Below, in pieces: positions 38,001-50,000 of a stretch of 64,000 nt of DNA. Every line of letters starts with the position of its first letter. Within the stretch, counting starts at the first letter, position 1. Position numbers and translations under genes: made by a program. Source of the DNA: Micromussa lordhowensis (taxonomy: Eukaryota > Cnidaria > Anthozoa > Scleractinia > Lobophylliidae); contig OZ026608.1 of assembly GCA_964020085.1 (NCBI GenBank), positions 20,023,623-20,087,622 on the forward strand. Reading direction: 5' to 3'. Below the pieces are notes generated by a model. That model saw only the letters and a list, made by a program, of their open reading frames with translations. It was not told the origin of the DNA and did not search any database.

Positions 38001-41000
38001 GATCCACGGCATCATCAGGGATAAGAAAAAATATTCCGCGTGGGGCTTATATACAGGTGTAAAGTAAAAACGTGTGAAAAGCCAATATGGGGTAAAATGC
38101 CTGAGATAAATAATTGGGTGCAAATATGAATAAAAACGAATAAAAACGAGTGGCATGATCTAATGAGCGAGTGTCAAAGTGGTCTTTAGATATGCGAAAT
38201 AATTTTTAGAACAAAAGGTCCGCGAATTCGCTGCATTCCTCTCGGGAGTTGATGGTAGGTTTGTGGTTTCGTATGTAGAACGCTTCGAACAGACGCAGAT
38301 TTGCGGGGTCGTTTTCTAGTACAATACTCTTGATTTCGATGCCTTTGTGGACTTTGTTTTGGCACTTAGAAAGGTGTTTTTTCACAGAGGAGTTGTCATT
38401 GTTCAGGTGTTCCCTTACACGATCATGGATAAAGCGTGTAGTGCTCCCGATGTAATGTTGGTTGCAGTTTTTACACGTGATTTGGTAAACAGCATTGCGT
38501 AATAAGAAAGCGTGAAAGCGTGTTTTTTAAACTTTTGTTTTTTCGTAAGTGAAGCGCCACTCGGCGTTGCCTCGTTGGATATTCGCTCACAGATAAACGG
38601 GAGAAAGTAGTCTTATTAATTGTTAAATTCATTTTATAAACAGTTTTCCATGATTTCACATCTACAACTGATTGACATCTACAACTGACCTCTCCATAGG
38701 TACAACTTTCAAAATGGAACACTGATCATGATTTGGTACATGTATCATGGGTTAATTCTCTTTCAGAAAGCCAGATAGTTCGTCTATAGGATAGAGACAA
38801 AAACTAGTGTCCAAGTAATTTGTGTACGCTTGGGTGCTTTCCTGATCATATACTCAGACCTTTCCTCCTCTTTTGTCATTTTAAAAAGAGGACAAACATG
38901 GCGTGAAATTGAGCGTTGATATCAGAATCCGATGTGAGATAATTTCCGTAAAAATATGACCTCAGAAATATTCACAGAATGGACATTTTCCCACAAAACA
39001 AATCTGATGACATTACTCTTTTTTAAAATCGAGTTTACCCGTCGTCATGGTTTCGTAAAGTGGCTTGTCAAATATGTTTGTTTCCAAACAACAATCCTGG
39101 CCAGATTAGCATGAACCAAGTGTATATGAACTAAAATTAAAACGGTTTTCTCCAACTCAGCCTTCGTAGCTCAGTGGTTAGAGCACTGGTCTTGTAAACC
39201 AGGGGTCAAGAGTTCGAATCTCTTCGAGGGCTGCAGGAACACATTTTTTCCAGCTTTTTTAAATTCGTTTTCACAGGGTCTCGCTGTGTAGCATTACGGT
39301 CGCCTTAACTGAGCAAAAATAAAATTTCTACCACAAAATGACCGCCAATTTAGATTTTTCAACTTTTAGTCGTCCTAGTACAGTTCTTACTGTCTTAAAA
39401 AAAAAACAGATTGGCGGCATGAACCAAGTGTATATGAACTAAAATTAAAACGGTTACTCCAACTCAGCCTTCGTAGCTCAGTGGTTAGAGCACTGGTCTT
39501 GTAAACCAGGGGTCAAGAGTTCGAATCTCTTCGAAGGCTGCGGGAACAGATTTTTTCAACTTTTTTTTCGTTTCGTTTTCACAGGGTCTCACTTTGTAGC
39601 ATTACGGTTGCCTTAACTAATAACCAAAAATAAAATGTCTTGAAAAAATGATCGCCAATTTAGATTTTTCAACTTTGGGTCGTCCTAGTACAGTTCTTAC
39701 TGTCTTAAAAAAACATACATTTTATGAAAGCCTGAAAGCATGTTTTTTAAACTTTTGTTTTTTCGTAAGTGAAGCGCCACTCGGCGTTGCCTCGTTGGAT
39801 ATTCGCTCACAGATAAACGGGAGAAAGTAGTCTTATTAATTGTTAAATTCATTTTATAAACAGTTTTCCATGATTTCATATCTACAACTGATTGACATCT
39901 ACAACTGACCTCTCCATAGGTACAACTTTCAAAATGGAACACTGATGATGATTTGGTACATGTATCATGGGTTAATTCTCTTTCAGAAAGCCAGATAGTT
40001 CGTCTAAAGGATAGGGACAAAAAGAAGTGTCCAAATAATTTGTGTACGCTTGTGTGCTTTCCTGATCATATTCTCAGACCAGTCCTCCTCTTTTGCCACT
40101 TTAAAAAGGGGACAAACATGGCGTGAAATTGAGCGTTGATATCAGAATCCGATGTGAGATAATTTCCGTAAAAATATGACCTCAGAAATATTCACAGACC
40201 GACATTTTCCCACAAAACAAATCTGATGACATTACTCTTTTTAAAATCGAGTTTACCCGTCGCCATGGTTTCGTAAAGTGGCTTGTCAAATATGTTAGTT
40301 TCCTGACAACAATCCTGGCCAGATTGGCATGAACCAAGTGTATACGAACTGAAATTAAAACAGTTTTCTCCAAGTCAGCCTTCGTAGCTCAGTGGTTAGA
40401 GCACTGGTCTTGTAAACCAGGGGTCAAGAGTTCGAATCTCTTCGAGGGCTGCAGGAACACATTTTTTTCAACTTCTTTTTGTTTCGTTTCCACAGGGTCT
40501 TCGCTGTGTAGCAATACGGTCGCCTTAACTAAGCAAAAATAAAATTTCTACAACAAAATGACCGCCAATTTAGATTTTCAACTTTTAGTCGTCCTAGTAC
40601 AGTTCTTACTGTCTTAAAAAAAAAACAAACATTTTATGAAAGCCTGAAAGCATGTTTTTCCTTAAAGCTTTTGTTTTTTCAGAAGTGACACGCCACTCGG
40701 CTTTGCCTCGTTGGATATTCGCTCACAGAAAAACGGGAGAAAGTAGTCTTATTAATTGTTGAATTCATTTTATTAACAGTTTTCTATGATTTCACATCTA
40801 CAACTGACCTCTCCACAGGTAACAACTTTCAAAATGGAACACTGATGATGATTGGGTACATGTATCAGGGGTTAATTCTCTTTCAGAAAGCCAGATAGTT
40901 CGTCTATAAGATAGAGACAAAACTAGTGTTCAAGTAATTTGTGTATGCTTGTGAGCTTTCCTGATCATATACTCAGACCAGTCCTCCTCTTTTGCCATTT

Positions 41001-44000
41001 TAAAAAGGGGACAAACATGGCGTGAAATTGAGCGTTGATATCAGAATCCGATGTGAGATAATTTCCGTAAACATATGACCTCAGAAATATTCACAGACGG
41101 ATATTTTCTCACAAAACCAATCTGATGACATTACTCTTTTTAAAATCGAGTTTACCCGTCGCCATGGTTTCGTAAACTGGCTTGTCAAATGTAGTTTCCA
41201 AACAACAATCCTGGCCAGATTGGCATGAACCAAGTGCGCATATGAACTGAAATTAAAACAGTTTTCTCCAAGTCAGCCTTCGTAGCTCAGTGGTTAGAGC
41301 ACTGGTCTTGTAAACCAGGGGTCAAGAGTTCGAATCTCTTCGAGGGCTGCAGGAAACACATTTCTTGAACTTTTTTTTGTTTCGTTTGCAAAGGGTCTCG
41401 CTGTGTAGCATTACGGTCGCCTTTACTAAGCAAAAATAGAATTTCTACAACAAATTGACCGCCAAGTTAGATTTTCAACTTTTAGTCGTCCTAGTAGAGT
41501 TCATACTGTCTTAAAAAATAGGTCCGCGATGCGTACATGTGTGGCTTACGATTTTTAACAGTATACTACACGATTGGTAGATGTTTAGGTAACATTGAAG
41601 ACAATAACACCACAGTATTTCACTGTTTCCAAGCTATTATGTTGTTTTCAGAAACGCAGCTGACGCAGTGCCCCAGTTTTTTTTAGAAACCTACCCGCCT
41701 CCCTCCCTCCCCAAGAAGTATAGCTGGTTGTTTTCTTCTTCGGTTCAGCTATGACGATGTTCTTATTGATAAGAGTGCAAATTAGGTTTGGGTAATTACA
41801 AACAACTAGAAGACATATTATTTAACCAGACGTTTTCCAGTTGAAGAAAAAACATGGAGAAAATAAACAGGGGTTCTTTGAAATAGAGGAGATAGTAGTG
41901 AATAAAATCAGGGCACAATTAATTTGCAGTTTTCAGTTGCTATAGGCCGGGGTCGCACTTACGCTTTTGGTGTTTACATTGGACATAAAATCTGTCGTCG
42001 CTTGCTTACTACAAGTGCGACCCTTTTGTCGCGATCAGATTTTGTTTTTCCTCTGTCGCAACGTCAATACTGGCGGAAACTGGATTTCGAAATTCTGCAA
42101 CGACAACACGTGTGCACTGCTTTTCTCTACAAACGTTTAATCTAGTCCTTATGGCGAATTTCGACCCACACCAATTTGCACTATTCACCTGATTATTTTC
42201 AGTATGGGGATAGTTTGTTGTCACCATTTGACTCGCAGATTTTTCTCAACACTCGCAGCCTTCGACCACGCAGCCGTCTTTTGACCGGGCTTTTGAATAT
42301 CGCCAGCCAAAACAGCCATCAACAGTCCCTTAGCTGCCTCAGGAGAAGCAAAAACGTGCAACCAAAGGGAGAGATGGAATTTCGCGCGTGAAATATTAAG
42401 AGCTGAGAGTCTGGTTTCAAATATCATTTATGTCGCGCACGTGCGACCTCCATGACTCCTGTGGTGTAAATTATGACGCGACATAAAAAAAGGCCACAGT
42501 GGGACCCTCCCTTATAATGTGCTACTTCAAATTTGATGTCAAAGAAATAATGGTATTAAACAACAGATGATGGTTTTATCAGTGGAATATCAAATTAGAA
42601 AAGTTCATTGATAGCACGTATACTGTCAAACCAACAAGTTAATTTCCGGTGATGTAATTAGCGTTGCCCAATTTGTTATTTTTGAAGATAAGAAGGTGTT
42701 AACTTACAGTGAAACAATGAGAATCCTGTTTGCTATTAAGTTTGTTTATAGGTTTACGTACTTTGTTGATGAACTTTAAACAAGAAGTTTCAAATTTTCA
42801 TCCGCAGAGATGCAAGTTGATTTTCTAGTAATTAAGTTTGTTGAAAGGGTTAACAGTTCTAAATTACGTATACATTATCAACTCAGTTGATAAAACCAAA
42901 TTTGATGACCTTTGGTGACACGTTGCGTGACGGCTCTAGTTTCGGTAAACTCGCAAATTTAATAAAACATTTCTCTTTAAAATTCATGCTAAACATCTCA
43001 GTTTCACTTTTACAGGTAATGTTTTAACATAAAGGCCTTTTTTTAAACACATACTTGTGTTACATCAAGTATTCTAAGCTGGAAGCACACATATCAGCTA
43101 ACATCTGTAACATTTGCACTCGCTTGTCGGTTTATTCGTGGTTTATTGTAAACAAACTCCGTGCGACTGGCAATAATTACTATCTCCGCTCTGATGAAGA
43201 AAAATAGCCACCATTTTGCTGTTCCTTAGTTCTGGCTTACTCTTACAGGTTTCTGATGACAAAGCTCAGGTAGAGAACCGAAATAACACAGCTGAAGTTG
43301 AGCTTCGTCAACGTAGTTTCGAGTAGTTGTATGTTGCGGACGACAGGCGATCTGTTGTTGAAATAATTATCTTTATGTGAACGGCTGAAGTTTTGCGAAC
43401 AGATACACACTGAAGTCTGCATCATGACTGCGTTCTACGAACGCAATGAGTTTCCTCGTCAGCGTAAATTTATGCAGTACTGGATAAACACTACAACAGT
43501 ACAACCCGTACCGAAGATTCAACCAGTCCAACACGAGCCACCGGGTCTGTGTCTGTTAGATTGTGCGAGGAAAACTAACTCGTGATACGATCACCTGAAA
43601 AAAATTACTCGAACTGCAGCTTGTGCCAGGAGAACTAAACTCAAATGCTACAATAGTTCGACGTAGATACTAGACCACGTGACAGGCGCTCGACTCTCGT
43701 AGACAAACAGATAAATCAGGCGATGCCATAGTGTGGCTATACACTTCGTGTAAGCCACACAAAAACATACATTTTATAAAATCCTGAAAGCATGTTTTTT
43801 AAAGAATGAAAGCCTTAAAGCCTTAAAGCTCTGTTTTTTCGTAAGTGACACGCCACTCGGCGTTGCCTCGTTGGATGTTCGCTCACAGAAAAACGGGAGA
43901 AAGTAGTCTTATTAAGGTGATTCCCGAGTTTTGCAATGCGCATTCCTACTGCGCACGAATTTTGCGTCCTCAGCGCGCGCACATGAGCGCGCGCGCGTAC

Positions 44001-47000
44001 AAAACATAAGAGATTTCCTTCAAACTAAGCTCGATAGCGAGATAAAAGCTAATTTCCTCTTAAACGAGCACGGTGACCCCCACTTTTTATTTTATAATTT
44101 TATAATGAGAACAATATCCGCAATAACTGAGAAAAAATTTGGCAGAAATATATGGCTACTTTTTTGGCAAATGAAATAAATGCTACAGATAGAGACGTAA
44201 CGGGCCCATTAGAGCAAGTCCAAATTATGTTTCCTTTAAAGGATAAAAATATCAGTTAATGATGCAGGCTATTTGAAGCCATTTCTTCTGGGACGTAGAT
44301 GAATAAGCAATCAAAGACAGACGAATTCTGTGTGATATAATACGCCGCATTGAAAAATAATCGAGCTTATTTGTTGCGCACTGAGATAACCAAAAGTCAC
44401 CAAAATAACCATATTTGTCAGCATCGTGGCATGAAAACAAGCACGGTGACCCCCTCTTTTTATTACGTTTTTAACATCTCCTTGCACTGTAATGACACCA
44501 TACCAAATTTCATCGGAAATCTATGGCGGGTTCTTTTACCCGGGAATCACCTTAATTGTTAAATTTATATCTATCATCGTTTTCATCAAAACAGTTTTCC
44601 ATGATTTCACATCTACAGCTGATTGCCATCCACAACTGACCTCTCCATAGGTACAACTTTCAAAATGGAACACTGATGATTTGGTACATGTATTATGGGT
44701 TAATTCTCTTTCAGAAAGCCAGATAGTTCGTCTATAGGATAGAGACAAAAAGTAGTGTTCAAGTAATATGTGTATGCTTGCGAGCTTTCCTGATCATATA
44801 CTCAGACCAGGCTGGGGTTGTTCGAAAGGTGGATAACGCTATCCACCGCATAAATCACTATCCAGAGGATAGCATGGTTTGTTTTGTTAACACTTATCCG
44901 CTGGAAAGTGATTTATCCGGTGGATAGCGTTATCCAGCCTTTGAACAACTGGGGCCAGCCCTCCTCTTTTGCCATTTTAAAAAGTGGACAAGCATGGCGT
45001 GAAATTGAGCGTTGATATCAGAATCCGATGTCAGATAATTTCTGTAAAAATATGACCTCAGAAATATGAATATTTGGATATCAAGATCGTTTGAATATGA
45101 ATATATGGACATTTTCTCACAAAACAACTCTTGTTAAAATCGAGTTTACCCGTCGCCATGGTTTCGAAAAGTGGCTTCTCAAATATGTTAGTTTCCTAAC
45201 AACAATCCTGGCCAGATTGGCATGAACCAAGTGTATATGAACTAAAATTAAAACGGTTTTGTCCAAGTCAGCCTTCGTAGCTCAGTGGTTAGAGCACTGG
45301 TCTTGTAAACCAGGGGTCAAGAGTTCGAATCTCTTCGAGGGCTGCAGGAACACATTTTTCAACTTCTTTTTTTGGTTTCGTTTTTACAGTGTCTCGCTGT
45401 GTAGCATTACGGTCGCCTTAACTAAGCGAAAATGAAATTTCTACAACAAAATGACCGCCAATTTAGATTTTTCAACTTTTAGTCGTCCTAGTACAGTTCT
45501 TACTGTCTTAAAAAAAACATACATTTTATGAAAGCCTGAAAGCATGTTTTTTAAAGAATGAAAGCCTTAAAGCCTTAAAGCTTTGTTTTTTCGTAAGTGA
45601 CACGCCACTCGGCTTTGTCTCGTTGGATATTCGCTCACTGAAAAACGGGAGAACGTAGTCTTATAAATTGTTAAATTTATATCTATCATCGTTTTCATCA
45701 AAACAGTTTTCCATGATTTCACATCAACAACTGATTGACATCCACAACTGACCTCTCCATAGGTACAACTTTCCAAATGGGAAAATCTGATGACATTACT
45801 CTTTTCAAAATCGAGTTTACCCGTTCGAATCACTTCGAGGGCTGCAGGAACACAATTTTTTCAACTTTTTTTTTTGTTTCGTTTTCACAGGGTCTAGCTG
45901 TGTAGCATCACGGTCGCCTTAACTAAGAAAAAACAAAATTTCTACAACAAAATGACCGCCAATTTAGGTTTTTCAACTTTTAGTCGTCCTAGCACAGCTC
46001 TAAGTGTCTTAAAAAAACATACATTTTATGTCAGAATCCGATGTGAGATAATTTCCGTAAAAATATGACCTCAGATATATTCACAGACCGACATTTTCCC
46101 ACAAAACAAATCTGATGACATTACTCTTTTTAAAATCGAGTTTATCCGTCGCCATGATTCCGTAAAGTGGCTAAATATGTAAGTTTCCTAACAACAATCC
46201 TGGCCAGATTGTAGTATATGAACTAAAATTAAAACAGGTTTCTTCGAGTCAGCCTTCGTAGCTCAGTGGTTAGAGCACTGGTCTTGTAAACCAGGGGTCA
46301 AGAGTTCGAATCTCTTCGAGGGCTGCAAGTTGTACCTTGTTTTCAACTATTTTTTTTGTTTCGTTTTCACAGGGTCTCGCCAGGAGCCCATTGCTGGTCT
46401 CGCTGTGTAGCATCGGTCGCCTTAACTAAGGAAAAATAAAATTTCGGCAAAAAAATGACCGCCAATTTATATTTTTTAACTTTTAGTCGTCCTAGTACAG
46501 TTCTTACTGTCTTAAAAAACCATACATTTTATAAAACCCTGAAAGCATGTTTTTTAAAGAATGAAAGCCTTAAAGCTTTTGTTTTTTCGTAAGTGACACG
46601 CCACTCGGCTTTGCCTCGTTGGATATTCGCTCACAGAAAAACGGGAGAAAGTAGTCTTATTAATTGTAAATTTATATATATCATCGTTTTCATCAAGACA
46701 GTTTTTTCCAATTTATTTCCACGTTGCTGTGTCAAAATATTAATTATAAGTTAATGGAAACCTCATTCCTCCAGTTATTCGTACATTAAACCCATGTTTC
46801 TCGAACTCCTGTGATTCGGATACAGAAATAGTTTGAGGTGGCATGGATTCCAGATGGCTGGTAGTAAATGACTGAAAGAGGGTTGAGCGGTTTTTATTTG
46901 AGTGTCGAAAACGTAATTGGTTTGTGATATTTACACGCCACATGATTTGCTCGCGCCAGTTTTTCATCCAATCAGAAACCAGAACCAATCGGGACTCGCT

Positions 47001-50000
47001 CGCACTCGTTTTCCCGCGCTTTGCGTCAGCCTGCGCGTCTTTACTTCGAGCTTTGATTGGCTCACTGTTATGTCAGTGTCCTTTGTGATTGGCTAGAGCG
47101 ATAGCTTGGGTTTGGTTTTAAGATACTCAGTTGAGAACCGCTCTATTCAGGGGACGATAATTTCGAGATGATGGGGAATTCGAGACAACAGACATGGAGG
47201 TAGTGACGTTGAACTGTTCAAAAATAGAACCTAAATCAATTGCACTACACCCTCTTTAGAGCCTCTACATGTGTTTTGATTCGTCCCTTTTCATCTGCAT
47301 CTCTTTTGATCATAGGGCTAGGGGCATTGCTTGTGTTGTTTTAGTTTATCTATTGTTTCGTTTGGCCAATTATAAAGAACTTTGTAAACGGTGCAGGTCG
47401 CCGCACCTAAAACGCTGATATTTTGGCTGCAGGAGTGAACCAAACTAGAACCGACCAATGACTGCTGATAAACTTCACCCAAGTCTACAGCCAATACCAT
47501 CATAGCTGTACTGACCAATCACTTTCAACGGACCAGACTTATAACACTATTGACTGAAAACACTATTCACTTGACTCTGAAGATGACTTCCGCTCAGGTT
47601 GTCACCAACTAACCTCACTCTCACCCTACCCTACCCTAGTGTCACCCTACCCTCAGAAGTACTCCCACCCGGTACAAATTACAGATCGTCCCGAGTTCAA
47701 AGCATTTACTGTACAAAGAGTAAACCACATTCCAAACTTAGTGAATTTAAACGGCTAAAGGAAGTCTCGTAATTAATTCGTAATAAATTAACTCGCAATT
47801 CTTGTAATTCTGTGATAGCGCTATTTGACGCAAAATAATATATCACAAACTTTATTCTAACTTCATTCTATAAAATAACCTAATTTTATTTTCATAATTA
47901 ATTAAATTTTCTAAAAAATTAAAAACAATTTCTTTTCTATAGACAAGGTATTTACAACTGGTGTACAATCTACTCTTTTTTCACATTTTAACACATTGGA
48001 TCATGGCCCACAGCACAACCTTAGAATATCATTGGTACGGTGTTGATATATTCACAAAATTTCTTGCTTAACAGCACATACTGCAACTATTTCACTGATA
48101 AACAATAATTTGTTGTAATTCCTTTGACCAACAGCACAGCATTGTTCATGTCCGTCATTGCAGGCTCCCTATCCAAGTTTAGTCTTTTCTGTTTCTTGAA
48201 ATCTTCTTTTAATGTTGCTAATAAAACGTTGAAAGATTGTTTCCTAGGAGCCACACATAGTCACACACAATTCAAGATGACTGTTACATTGAAACTAGAT
48301 CCGTTATGGTATTTTCTGATTTAAAATAAAATTCTTCTTGTTGGTTTCCATGCATTGTTTTTATTACAAGAATTATTGCAAGCTGGAAGAATGTGGCGAT
48401 TAAAAAATTATGAAAGAGAGCAGTTTTTGTGAAGAAATAGGATATTGCATGCTTTTAAACTGAAAGGGGGCAGCGCAAAATTTTTTCACAATGTTCTCCA
48501 TACCTCAGTAGCCTGCATACATGTAGCAAGCATTCATGTACAAATACCGTTATGTGCATTCTGACGCACACAAATTGGAGCGAAGCAAAAAACTCGATGA
48601 GGCACGCACCACCCCCTGCTTCATCAAGTCTCATTCCAATTTGCACACTGCCAGAATGTAGAAAAAGCTCCTTGCACAGAAACGCTTGTAATGACAGGCC
48701 ATACCTCAGTCAAGTTTGTTATACATTAAAAGCACTTAGAGCAGCAACAAAAGCTTCCATAGGCATACATGTAAGTGTATGGGGGAGAGGCTCCTATATG
48801 TATTTATGTATTTGCATGTATGCAAAAGGGGTGACACACAGAATCATTGGAATCCTAAAAGGAACCCATAAAATGTACAAGCACTAGAATGTCGCTTGTA
48901 GGTGTGACATTAAACGGCACATGTACTAAGAAGTGGGGAGGGGGGGGACCAGCAGTGTAAGAAATTCCATCCAAATATGTACACTGTACATGTATATGTA
49001 TGCAGTCAATAAAGAAGCAATCAAATGTCAAATGTCAAACATTCAAAAAGTTCACAAGCCTACTGAATCACGCTTGTGACAATGATAGCGGAGCTCCGGC
49101 GGCCGAAGGCCGCCAAGCGGAGCCCCATACCCATATTAGGAAACTGAAGGGAACCCATGAACTGATTTTCTCATGTGTATCATGGCTAGCGGTATTGCTC
49201 GTGGGCGCGTACGCACGACGACGACGACGACGACGACGACGGTGGTGGAGTCGCGCAACATGGCGGCCACAATTGACACGTAAACCAAAACGAGGCTTCA
49301 GTTTTCGCGGGCTTTCCTTGTAGGTTGACAGAGCACATGTACCCTTGGTTTAAAGCGTCCTTTGGACATCCATGTTGCAGTCAATTGACACCTGTCAAAA
49401 CAAGGAATCCGCTGACCAGTATCACGTGACCATATCGCGGGCTCAAGTTCAGGGCTCATCGAGGTCACGTGTTTTTTAAAGTTGACCGCTGCCCAAGTGC
49501 TGCTTTTTTCGATTAGATCGCGGGCTCATGTCAGGATTAACTTGCTGTAAACAGCGTAGGGTTGGTAGGAAGCCGGTTAACGCTAACCCAGGATTAAAAT
49601 TTAACCGAATTATAACCTTTTCTTTTGTACAAAGTTTTTTCACTGCTTTTGTTTTGCGTATTTTGCTTTCATTAAAATTCAAAACACAAAAACAATATAC
49701 AGAAAATCTCACCGCAAAGTTACAAAACTCAAATCAAAATTCTACTTTATCCTCGGCTAGTTTGATCGGGCTCTGAACAACCCGGCCCAGGAGCTACGCT
49801 TTTAGGCTGGCCTAAATCTATATATTAGATATGTAAAAAGTCAAACATGGCAACAACTTTTTCATTACTAACATTTTTTTGATGCTGCTTTCAAGTTACC
49901 TTATCATCACTCTCAGCGATACACCGAAGACATGACATGGACTTTGGATTGAACAGTTCATTCAAGGTTCTTTCGTCAATTTTTGGCTCTCTCCCTTGAT

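Larger units (their letters stand above)
36195..46705 (+). repeat. Tandem array of ~0.9 kb units, each with a tRNA-Thr(UGU) gene, inside intron 5 of gene A
   Basis: Successive tRNA starts are 36719, 37609, 39160, 39467, 40378, 41276, 45271 and 46252. Undisturbed spacings are 890-911 bp. Each unit shares a block with TGACCTCTCCATAGGTACAA, a 5' flank with GGCATGAACCAAGTG, the tRNA, a T-rich downstream run and a block with AGTCGTCCTAGTACAGTTCT. Irregular spacings are explained by insertions (37884-38502, 41519-43760, 43916-44551, 44811-44954) or deletions (the 307-bp unit at 39467). The unit arose by tandem duplication of the tRNA with its flanks. Confidence 0.93.

Noticed and set aside
36958..45833. 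Repeated ~60-100 aa minus-strand frames (with VVDVKSWKTV and SVSEYPTR)
   Set aside because: They lie in the duplicated flanks of the tRNA units; lengths and ends differ between units and there is no start or stop conservation.
36195..46705. CRISPR-like or satellite array
   Set aside because: The repeat unit is ~0.9 kb with a tRNA in each; eukaryotic context; no short repeat-spacer pattern.
47605..47660. Interstitial telomere-like CCCTA repeats
   Set aside because: Only a few imperfect units; not the TTAGGG/CCCTAA pattern over any length.
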